Assembly: GCA_004297725.1 (NCBI GenBank)
Contig: SCUS01000008.1
Span: 1 to 64,000 of the forward strand
Source: Myxococcaceae bacterium
GTDB lineage: Bacteria; Myxococcota_A; Polyangia; Polyangiales; Ga0077539
DNA length: 64,000 nucleotides
Reading direction: 5' to 3'
Shown here piece after piece: positions 17,726 through 25,302 of the stretch. Position 1 is the stretch's first letter, and every line of letters starts with the position of its first letter. Position numbers and translations under genes: made by a program. The notes under the pieces are model-generated. The model searched no databases, had not been told where the DNA came from, and saw nothing but the letters and a program-made list of their open reading frames with translations.

Positions 17726-19300
17726 TCAAGACAAACCCTTCTTCACGATCTTGCCCATCGCGGTCTTCGGCAGCGACGGGCGAAACTCCACCTGCTTGGG
17801 CACCATGTACGCCTCCAGCATCTGGCCCAGCCGGAGCATGAGGTCCTTCTCCGTATACCGGCCCTGGTATTCGTCCGAGAGCACCACGAAGGCCTTCACC
17901 GCCGCGCCCAGGATGGCGTCGGGCACGCCCACCACGGCGCACTCCCGCACGCCTTCGATGCGCTCGAGGGCGGCCTCGACCTCGCGCGGGGCAACCTTCT
18001 CCCCGCGGGTCTTGATGACCTCGTCCATCCTCGCGATGAAGTAGAGGTAGCCCTCGTCGTCGAGGCGGGCGTAGTCGCCCGTGTAGAAGAGCACCTCGTT
18101 GGGGAGCGCCGCCGGGCGCAGGTAGCGCGCGGTCACCTCGGGCTTGCGCCAGTAGCCCGCCATGATGTGCGAGCCGCGCACCACCAGCTCGCCCTCCGCC
18201 GAGCGGTCGTGGCGCCGGCCCTCGGCGTCGACCACCCAGAACTCCGTGCCGGGGATGGGCACCCCCACGCAGCCGGGCTTGCGCGCGAGGTCGGCGGGCG
18301 GCAGCCACGAGACGCGCTTGCACTCCGTGAGGCCGTACATCGAGTAGACCTTCGCGTTGGGAAACCACCGCGCGATGGCCTCGAAGTGCTTCGGCAGCAG
18401 CGCCGCCGCCGTGCTGGTCACGTAGCGAACCTTCGTGAGCGGCTGCACGGGGATGTCCTTGAGCTCGCCCAGCAGCGCGTACATCGTCGGCACCCCGGGG
18501 AAGCCCGTGGCCCCGGTCTCCGCCGCGCGCTGCAGGATCGCCACCGGGAACGCGAAGGAGCGCTCGAGCACCAGCGTCGCGCCGAGGCGCACGGTCATGA
18601 GCCACTGGTAGAGCCCGTAGTTGAAGGCCAGCGGCACCACCCCGATGATCACGTCGTCGGCGGTGTTCTCGAGCAGCGTGGTGACGCTCCACGAGGCGAA
18701 GGCGACGTTGCGGTGGGTGAGCATCGCGCCCTTGGGCTCGCCGGTGCTCCCGGAGGTGTAGATGATGGCCGCCAGGTCGACGTCGATGGTGCTGCGCGCC
18801 GGGGCCGTGGGGTGCTGCGCGGCCACGAGCTCGGCGAAGGACTCGACCCTGGGAACCCCGGCGGCGCTCGCCATCTCCAGGGCCCGCGCGGTCTGCGCGC
18901 CGTGCACCAGGATCGGGGGCACGGTCTCGGCGAGCTTGCACGCCTCCGTCCAGGCGGTGGCGAGGGCGGCGTCGGCGATGACCGCCGCGACGCCCGCGTC
19001 GTCGAACATGTACGCGAGCTTCTCGGCCTTCACCTGCGCGTTGACCACGAAGAACACCGCGTCGGCCTTGAGCGCGCCCCAGATCGAGACCGCGACCTCG
19101 GCGGAGTTGTCGCCGAAGATCAGCACCCGGTCGCCGCGGCCGACGCCCTTCGCCCGCAGCGCGTGCCCGATGCGGTTGGCCCACGCGTCGAGCGCGCCCC
19201 AGGTGTGGGAGGTCTTGCCGGTGACGAGGCCGACCTTGTCCGGCGATCGCGCCGCCGAGGCCTCGAGAAACTCCGCGACTCCGCGCGCGCCGAGCACCAT
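17726..19300 (-). CDS. Acyl-AMP ligase (AMP-dependent synthetase/ligase family)
   Basis: A 524-residue adenylate-forming enzyme. The core P-loop 'YTSGSTGEPKGAMLTH' is near residue 165, then 'MYGLTECKRVSWLPP' (A5), 'YTGDYARLDDEGYLYFIARMDEVIKTRGEKVAP' (A7-A8 hinge, given here only as landmark) and the catalytic Lys in the C-terminal 'TAMGKIVKKG' (A10). It activates a carboxylic acid as an acyl-adenylate, probably loading the ACP encoded next. ATG 19300 has GGAGGG nine bases upstream and follows the NadE-like gene by 14 bases. It resembles ligases associated with exosortase A clusters (recalled as TIGR03098). Confidence 0.88.
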   Translation of the reverse strand: MVLGARGVAEFLEASAARSPDKVGLVTGKTSHTWGALDAWANRIGHALRAKGVGRGDRVLIFGDNSAEVAVSIWGALKADAVFFVVNAQVKAEKLAYMFDDAGVAAVIADAALATAWTEACKLAETVPPILVHGAQTARALEMASAAGVPRVESFAELVAAQHPTAPARSTIDVDLAAIIYTSGSTGEPKGAMLTHRNVAFASWSVTTLLENTADDVIIGVVPLAFNYGLYQWLMTVRLGATLVLERSFAFPVAILQRAAETGATGFPGVPTMYALLGELKDIPVQPLTKVRYVTSTAAALLPKHFEAIARWFPNAKVYSMYGLTECKRVSWLPPADLARKPGCVGVPIPGTEFWVVDAEGRRHDRSAEGELVVRGSHIMAGYWRKPEVTARYLRPAALPNEVLFYTGDYARLDDEGYLYFIARMDEVIKTRGEKVAPREVEAALERIEGVRECAVVGVPDAILGAAVKAFVVLSDEYQGRYTEKDLMLRLGQMLEAYMVPKQVEFRPSLPKTAMGKIVKKGLS

Positions 19301-19314
19301 CGCAGGGCCCTCCT

Positions 19315-20301
19315 CTACTTCACGATCTCGGGGACCGGGTCGATGAGCAGGCTGGTGAGGTGCAGCGGCAGCGTGGCGCGGCGCTTGGCCTCGATGTCCT
19401 TGAAGACCCGCTCGACCTGCGCCTCGGTCAGGTTGAGCACCGGCGCGACCTCCGCGGCGGGGACCTTGTGGTTGTGCGCCCAGAGGCAGAGGTCCATCTC
19501 GCCATACGGGAGGGCGTAATAGAACTCGTCCTGCCCCTGCGGCAGCGAGAAGGTGTCGGTGGTGGGCGAGCGGCGGCAGATCTCCTCGGGGACGCCGAGG
19601 GCCTCGGCCATCGCGTACACCTGGGTCTTGTAGAGGTGCGCGATGGGCTTCACGTCGGCGAGCCCGTCGCCGCCCTTCACGAAGAAGCCCTGGTCGTACT
19701 CCAGGCGGTTGGGCGTGCCGCAGACGGCGAAGTTGAGCCGGTCGGCGTGGAAGTACTCGAGCGTGGTGCGCAGGCGCTGCTTGAAGTTGGTGGCCGCGAC
19801 CAGCAGCAGGTAGGCCGAGAGCGGGAGGGCCTTGGACTCCTGCGTACCGTCCGGGCGCTCGACGGTGACGCGGGAGATGTTGAGCCGCTCGCCCTCGAGG
19901 ATCGACGGGATCACGATCTTCGACTTCCACCCCTCGCCGTAGTCCGGGAACACGGTGCGGATGGCGTCGTCCTGGCGCCTGTAGCAGCCGAGGGCCTCGA
20001 GCGCGGGGGCGAGGTCTTCGGTGGTGGTCTGGATGCCGAAGCGGTCGGCCAGCAGCTTGCCGAAGGTGAGCGACTCGCTCGACGAGACGCGCTCGGGCAG
20101 GAAGATGCCGTGCACCTTGTCTGGGCCGAAGGCGCGCACCGCGAGCGCGGTGCAGAGGGCCGAGTCGATGCCGCCGGAGATGCCCACCACGAGGCCTCGG
20201 CGGCGGTGGTTGACGGTCACCAGCTCGCGCAGTCGACCCGCGATGCGGTCGGCCTCGGCGGTCAGGTCAGCGATGCGCAACACGTCCCTGGAGAAGCTCA
20301 T
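19315..20301 (-). CDS. nadE: NAD synthase (NadE)-like ATP-pyrophosphatase amidase
   Basis: A 328-residue protein with the PP-loop 'GISGGIDSALCTALA' near residue 40. Further features are the NadE-type 'FFVKGGDGLADVKPI' lid and 'SPTTDTFSLPQGQDEFYYALPYGEMD', and there is no glutaminase domain, so it is ammonia-dependent. Canonical NadE makes NAD from deamido-NAD. This copy heads a ligase-ACP-hydrolase operon, so it could instead amidate another adenylated acid. ATG 20301 is preferred from the 'MSFSRDVLRIADL' family-like start; ATG 20319 cannot be excluded and the ribosome binding site is poor. Confidence 0.83.
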   Translation of the reverse strand: MSFSRDVLRIADLTAEADRIAGRLRELVTVNHRRRGLVVGISGGIDSALCTALAVRAFGPDKVHGIFLPERVSSSESLTFGKLLADRFGIQTTTEDLAPALEALGCYRRQDDAIRTVFPDYGEGWKSKIVIPSILEGERLNISRVTVERPDGTQESKALPLSAYLLLVAATNFKQRLRTTLEYFHADRLNFAVCGTPNRLEYDQGFFVKGGDGLADVKPIAHLYKTQVYAMAEALGVPEEICRRSPTTDTFSLPQGQDEFYYALPYGEMDLCLWAHNHKVPAAEVAPVLNLTEAQVERVFKDIEAKRRATLPLHLTSLLIDPVPEIVK

Positions 20302-20420
20302 GGGGGGAGGTTGTCGCATACCCGAATGGCCTTTGGAAACCATCACGTAGGGCCAATACCTGCGAGGGTAATCCCCGAGGGTCGGCGGCTTGGACGGCCG
20401 TGGGCAATCCGTCGTAGACC

Positions 20421-21347
20421 ATGCGGGCGATGGGCATCGACTGGAAGCGCGCGGACATCGAGGGTTGGGACATCGAGGACGTCGACAGGCCGAGGAGCGT
20501 GGCGGACACCTGCCCCCGCTGCGGCCAGGCCTCGCGGCTGCTGGAGCGCGAGCGGGTGAAGAACCTCTCCCTCTTCGGCGTGTCGCTGGTGGCCACCGAG
20601 CGAGGCGGGCGGGTGTTCGAGTGCACCCTCTGCCACGCGCGCTTCGACGCGCCGGAGGGCGGCGTCGCCTCGGACGAGGACCTCGACTCGGCGGTGATCG
20701 ACCAGCTCACGGGCCTGCACGACCAGCTCGAGAAGGTGGAGGACGAGGTCGCGCTCTGGTCGTCGCGGGTGACCATCGCCGCGAGGAGCCGCGACGCCGC
20801 GCTGGCCAAGGAGGCGCAAGACCTGGTGGAGCGCCGCTCCCGGTCGGCGGCGTCGCTGCGCGCGGAGATCGAGCGGCTGCGCAAGCAGCTTCGACGGGGC
20901 TCGGCGGCGGACGAGACCGCGCAGGCGCCGACCGGACGGAAGCTGCTGGGCCCGGCGACGGCGCCGGAGCCCACCGGAGACGAGGCCCCCGCGGCGGTGG
21001 AGCCGGCGGTGGAGCCCGCGGTCGAGCCGAAGCTGGAAGATGAGCTCGCGGCGCTGCGGCAGAAGGTGGCCGCGAAGGCCGCGGCGGCCCCGGCGAAGGA
21101 GGACGAGCTCACGGCGCTCAAGCGTCGGCTGGGAATGATCCCGAAGGAGGGCGCGGAGGAGGGGTCGGCGCCGCCGTCGCAGCCCGCGGCGGCGGAGGAG
21201 CTCCCGGCGGACGACGAGGTTGCGGCGCTGAAGAAGAAGCTGCGGGGCAGCGCGCCGACGGCCGCGGCGCCGGTCGAGCCGCCCCCGCCGCCGGCGGACG
21301 ACGATGAGATGTCCGACCTGAAGAGCAGGCTGCGTCCGAAGAAGTGA
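20421..21347 (+). CDS. Zinc-ribbon protein with four spaced helical repeats
   Basis: A 308-residue protein of no known function. An N-terminal zinc ribbon uses Cys31, Cys34, Cys68 and Cys71. A coiled coil runs from about 92 to 160, and an Ala/Pro/Glu-rich disordered tail follows. The tail carries four copies of the motif DE[LVM]x[AD]L[KR]x[KR][LV] at residues 207-216, 228-237, 265-274 and 295-304. Such regularly spaced short helices often serve as docking sites (inference). It is divergent from the NadE-like gene. It has no signal peptide or membrane segment, so it should be cytoplasmic. Confidence 0.72.
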   Translation: MRAMGIDWKRADIEGWDIEDVDRPRSVADTCPRCGQASRLLERERVKNLSLFGVSLVATERGGRVFECTLCHARFDAPEGGVASDEDLDSAVIDQLTGLHDQLEKVEDEVALWSSRVTIAARSRDAALAKEAQDLVERRSRSAASLRAEIERLRKQLRRGSAADETAQAPTGRKLLGPATAPEPTGDEAPAAVEPAVEPAVEPKLEDELAALRQKVAAKAAAAPAKEDELTALKRRLGMIPKEGAEEGSAPPSQPAAAEELPADDEVAALKKKLRGSAPTAAAPVEPPPPPADDDEMSDLKSRLRPKK

Positions 21348-21401
21348 AGGGCGCGATCGCGCTCCCTCCCCGACGGTCGGGGTCTGTATGCTACCCGCCG
21401 T

Positions 21402-21953
21402 ATGAAGGCCGCTGCGGTATTACCGGGACTGGTATTCTTGGGGCTGCTCGCGGAGGGCTGCGCGTCCGCCGGGCGCTACGGCTACGCGCGCACGTATGTT
21501 CCGCTCGACGAGGAGGCGACGATGGCGTCGCGGGCGGAGGAGCCCGTGTACGACGAGATCCGCCGGGCGCCGGAGCCCTACCGGGGGAGGCTGGTGTCGT
21601 TCTTCGGCGTGGTGCGCTCGGTCGAGCGGGGGGAGGGCGGAGGGTGGCGGCTGGCGCTGCAGGTGCGCACCCACCAGGAGCGGCACCTCTGCGAGGAGGA
21701 CTCGGAGAGCACCTGCCGGGTGACCGTGAGCGCCCGCGACGGGGGTCCCTTCACCGCGGTGGTGACGCTCCGACCGGAGGACCTCGACGGCGAGAACCGG
21801 CTTCAGACCAACTCGCTGGTGCGGGTGTTCGGCACCGTGACCCCGGGCGAGTACGACGCCGAGGGCGGGCCCGTCGTCCAGGTGCAGTACTACCGACATT
21901 GGCCCCGGGGGCAGTACGTCACCACCGCGAGCGCCGACTCGATGCGGCGGTGA
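21402..21953 (+). CDS. Putative lipoprotein with OB-like domain
   Basis: A 183-residue exported protein. The signal segment ends at 'LLAEGCAS', with Cys20 as a non-canonical lipidation candidate. From residue 58 the pattern 'PYRGRLVSFFGVVRSVE' and 'NSLVRVFGTVTPGEYD' recalls OB-fold lipoproteins such as the Slp group. A short Cys pair ('LCEEDSESTC') may form a disulfide. The function is unknown. It follows the zinc-ribbon gene by 54 bases in the same direction. Confidence 0.65.
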   Translation: MKAAAVLPGLVFLGLLAEGCASAGRYGYARTYVPLDEEATMASRAEEPVYDEIRRAPEPYRGRLVSFFGVVRSVERGEGGGWRLALQVRTHQERHLCEEDSESTCRVTVSARDGGPFTAVVTLRPEDLDGENRLQTNSLVRVFGTVTPGEYDAEGGPVVQVQYYRHWPRGQYVTTASADSMRR

Positions 21954-22067
21954 AGCAACGCGGGGGGGCTCGACGTACCAGGGTCCGAGCCACAGTTGCT
22001 CCAGGACAGACGGTGGTACCCGTTCACCATCAACCGGCTGTATTCATCCTTTGAAGGAGAGTGAATC

Positions 22068-22796
22068 ATGAAGATCCGAGATCTCGTTCTGTCGATGGGC
22101 CTGATGGCCGCCTTCGGTGGCGGCTGCGTCGTCGAGGTTGCTTCTCGCAGCGCCTACGAGGGCTGTAGCAGCGGCGAGAGCTGCGGTGGCGGCACCCTCT
22201 GCTCGTCCGCGAGCTTCACCACCGGCGGCGTCGGCTACCTCTGCACCACCACCTGCTCCATCGGCACCGTGTGCCCCGATTTCGGGACCAACTCGGCCTA
22301 CCTCCCGACCTGCGTGGTGAACGGCGCGACCGGCCTCGGCCAGTGCTACGACACCTGCGCGTCCAACCTCGACTGCGGCGTCGGCACCCGGTGCGCCGTC
22401 ATCCCGGGCACCGCCAACCAGATCTGCGTGCCCATCGGCAGCGGCGGCACCGTCCAGCCCCCGCTCGCGGCGGCCTACACCGCCTGCAGCAACGTCTCTG
22501 GCGCGTGCGGCAGCAGCACCACCTGCGTGCCGTCGATGTTCACCCGCGCGGGCGCCCCGCAGGGAAACCTCTGCACCATCGCCTGCACCAGCGGCAACGC
22601 GGCCATGTGCCCGGGCTATGTCCCCGGCGCGGCCATCCAGGCCGTCGAGTGCGTCGCCCCGATGGGCAACCCCAACGCGGCGCAGTGCATGCGCCTCTGC
22701 AACCCCGCCAACGCCAACCGCGACTGCGCGCCGTACTTCAGCACCTGCGCCACGGTGCAGATGGCCGCCGGTCCGATCAGCGTCTGCGTCCCGTGA
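22068..22796 (+). CDS. Cys-rich secreted lipoprotein
   Basis: A 242-residue lipoprotein-like protein with a short signal peptide ending 'AAFGGGC'. After Cys20 there are 24 further cysteines, arranged as repeated short CxxxC / CxxxxxC knots ('CYDTCASNLDCGVGTRC'), so it probably folds through about 12 disulfides outside the cell membrane. A strong ribosome binding site (AAGGAGAGTG) precedes ATG 22068. Proteins of this style are frequent in Myxococcota envelopes. No function can be assigned. The 114 bases upstream hold no other gene. Confidence 0.72.
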   Translation: MKIRDLVLSMGLMAAFGGGCVVEVASRSAYEGCSSGESCGGGTLCSSASFTTGGVGYLCTTTCSIGTVCPDFGTNSAYLPTCVVNGATGLGQCYDTCASNLDCGVGTRCAVIPGTANQICVPIGSGGTVQPPLAAAYTACSNVSGACGSSTTCVPSMFTRAGAPQGNLCTIACTSGNAAMCPGYVPGAAIQAVECVAPMGNPNAAQCMRLCNPANANRDCAPYFSTCATVQMAAGPISVCVP

Positions 22797-22836
22797 TCGC
22801 CGCCTCGGGCTGACCCTCCCCCCACCCTCCGCGCCT

Positions 22837-25302
22837 TCAGCGCGCCGCCTCCGTCATCCATACCGGGTTCGTAAACGCGTACGGGACGCCGTTCGAGTGG
22901 GGCAGCACCACCTCGAGGTCGCCCTGCGGTCCGCGCGCGGTCGCCAGGATGAAATCCCCCGGCGACGCGGTCATCGTGATCGTCGCGTCGAAGCGCAGCC
23001 GCCCGCTCCCGAGCGGCACCGCGAGGCGCTCGGCCACGTCGCCGTTGCGCCGCAGCTCCACCGTGTCGACGTGCATCCACGGCGGCGCCATCACCACCAC
23101 GTGCGCCTGCACCGCGGTGGGTCCGCCGAGGGGCACCGGCGTGCCCGGCTCCTGGCCGTTGACGGTGAGCAGAAGCATCGGCCCGGAGGTCACGAAGGCC
23201 CGGCCCTGCCGCAGCGCGCGGAGCACGGCGGGGTGATCCGTCACGCTCTCGCCCTCGGCGAGGTGCACCATCGTCCGGGGGTAGCCCGCCCACTGATAGG
23301 CGATGGTGTGCGAGTCGCTCGACCCGGTCGCGATGTAGTGGCGGCCGTGGGCGAGCAGCGAGGTCCAGTCGAGGAGCCCGCGCTCCACCTCGGCCACCTG
23401 CCCGATGTAGAAGCCGTTGAACACCTCGATGGCGTCGTAGCTCGGGTCGTACGCCGGGGAGACCGCGCGGCCGGTGCGCACGTCGAGCCCGGTGACGTTG
23501 AAGTACCCGATGTTGGGCTGCATCCGGGGGTGGTTGACCTGGATGATCCCGTCGGGCGAGCGCACCCGCGCGGCGGCGAAGATCTCCCTCGGGGTCACGC
23601 CCACGAAGGGGGGAGGGCCTCCCTCCGGGGCGCCCGCGCGAGGGGGGTAGGGGTACACGTTGAAGTGCCCCCAGGGCTGCGCGTTGCGGTCGGTGGTGAC
23701 CTCCACCGCGGGCTCCCACTGGAGGGGCACGGTGACGCTCTCCGGGAAGAGCCCGACCCCTTCGGAGTAGTCGCCCACGACGTTGTGCTCGGTCGGGGTC
23801 GCGAAGCCGATGCCCTCCGCCACGAGGGAGGCCACCCGGTCGACCGGGGAGACGCGCGAGTCGAAGCTCGGGCTGGCGTGCACGTGCAGGTCGCACGCGA
23901 CCCAACCCTGCATCGGGACGGCGTGGGAGAGGCCCACGTCGACCTCGCCGCGCAGGGTCTCGGTGACCGTCACGTCGCGCTGCGCGATGGTCCACTCGGG
24001 GCCGTGGGAGACGGTGACCCGGTAGGTTCCGGGCGCTACCGGGAAGTCGGCGGTGCCGCCCGCGGCGACCACCACGACGCCCGCCCCGGAGGCGTGGTGG
24101 TTGGGACCGAGCGTCGGGTCGGGGGTCGGAGGAATACCTCGCACGGTAATCCTCACCGGCAGGGGTCGTCCCCCGGCGTCGTCCTCGTCGATGGCGGTCA
24201 CCCGCATCGAGGCGCCCGCCGGCAGGCCCACCTCGATGGCCACGGCGCCGGTCGCGCCCGGGTGCACCTCGAAGCCCACCGGGTCGCCGGTCGCGGAGCC
24301 CGGCGCGGTCACCCACGCGACGTAGCGACCGGGCGTGAGGGGCAGCACCGCGCGGCTGGTGGTGGGCGGAGAGACCAGCACCGCGTGGCCGTCGGCGGTG
24401 GTGACGGTGACCGTCGCGGGGTTGCGCTCGGCGCCGTGGACCACCACCGGGAGCTCGGTGACGGGCGTCCCCCGCCAGAGCATCACGGCGCGCTGCAGGT
24501 CGCCGAGCTGGCCGGGGAGGCCGAAGAGGAGCTCGTGGTCCGAGACGGAGGCGCCGGGGCGCAGGTCGGCCGCGGGGTGGACGACCTCGGTGAAGCCGGG
24601 GGTGAAGGAGCGGTCGTGCACCTCGCCGGTGAAGCGGAGGTCGAGGTCGGTGGAGCCCGCGCGGGTCCAGCCGACGGTGAAGTTGCGGTCGACGGCGCCC
24701 ACCCAGGGGGAGGCGCCCTCGTGGACCTTGGTGTGGACGCCGAGCGAAGGGGCGAAGGGGGCCTCGTCGCCCCAGGAGAGCCGGGCGCCGTAGCGCAGCG
24801 CCCGGATGGTGTGGGCGCAGTCGTTCTGGATGCGCGTGCGGACGTGGAGCGCGCGGCGACCGGGCTCCATCGAGTAGTCGCGGGTGAGGGTGAGGGTGTC
24901 GCCCCGCTGGGCGTAGCGCGCGGTGAGCCGGAGCGTCGGGGTGGCGTCGACGAGCACGGCCTCCAGGCGGCTGCTGGTGGGATCGAGCTCGCGGTCGCCG
25001 AGGGCGACGAAGAAGTCCACGCCGTGCAGCGGGGCGGGGTCGGGCGAGGCGCGGTCGCTGACGTGCAACAGGCTCCCGGGGCGGGCGCCGCGGACCACCC
25101 GGGTGTCGCCGGCGAGCACCACCTGGAGGTCGCGCGAGCGGAGGAGCCAGTCGCCGGGGACGAGGTCCTGCGCCGGGCGGGGGCGGTCGCGCTCGACGCG
25201 GCGGAGCTCGACGGAGCCGACCACCAGGGTGGTGCGCAGCGGCGCGCGGCAGGTGCAGAGCGCGAGGGCGAGGAGCAGCGGAAGTCGGCCGAGGCGCTTC
25301 AT
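22837..25302 (-). CDS. CehA/McbA-like PHP-domain metallohydrolase, exported
   Basis: An 821-residue protein with an N-terminal signal segment ('LLLALALCTC', lipidation uncertain). About 470 residues of beta-sandwich and carboxypeptidase-regulatory-like domains follow ('PLTPGRYVAWVTAPG'). The C-terminal PHP metallohydrolase domain has 'VACDLHVHASPSFDSRVSP', 'ATPTEHNVVGDY', 'QVNHPRM' and 'SSDSHTIAY', which supply the metal-binding His/Asp/Glu set. CehA-type enzymes hydrolyse esters and carbamates; the substrate here is unknown. ATG 25302 overlaps the stop of the DUF2079 gene by four bases (ATGA), so the two are coupled. Confidence 0.85.
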   Translation of the reverse strand: MKRLGRLPLLLALALCTCRAPLRTTLVVGSVELRRVERDRPRPAQDLVPGDWLLRSRDLQVVLAGDTRVVRGARPGSLLHVSDRASPDPAPLHGVDFFVALGDRELDPTSSRLEAVLVDATPTLRLTARYAQRGDTLTLTRDYSMEPGRRALHVRTRIQNDCAHTIRALRYGARLSWGDEAPFAPSLGVHTKVHEGASPWVGAVDRNFTVGWTRAGSTDLDLRFTGEVHDRSFTPGFTEVVHPAADLRPGASVSDHELLFGLPGQLGDLQRAVMLWRGTPVTELPVVVHGAERNPATVTVTTADGHAVLVSPPTTSRAVLPLTPGRYVAWVTAPGSATGDPVGFEVHPGATGAVAIEVGLPAGASMRVTAIDEDDAGGRPLPVRITVRGIPPTPDPTLGPNHHASGAGVVVVAAGGTADFPVAPGTYRVTVSHGPEWTIAQRDVTVTETLRGEVDVGLSHAVPMQGWVACDLHVHASPSFDSRVSPVDRVASLVAEGIGFATPTEHNVVGDYSEGVGLFPESVTVPLQWEPAVEVTTDRNAQPWGHFNVYPYPPRAGAPEGGPPPFVGVTPREIFAAARVRSPDGIIQVNHPRMQPNIGYFNVTGLDVRTGRAVSPAYDPSYDAIEVFNGFYIGQVAEVERGLLDWTSLLAHGRHYIATGSSDSHTIAYQWAGYPRTMVHLAEGESVTDHPAVLRALRQGRAFVTSGPMLLLTVNGQEPGTPVPLGGPTAVQAHVVVMAPPWMHVDTVELRRNGDVAERLAVPLGSGRLRFDATITMTASPGDFILATARGPQGDLEVVLPHSNGVPYAFTNPVWMTEAAR

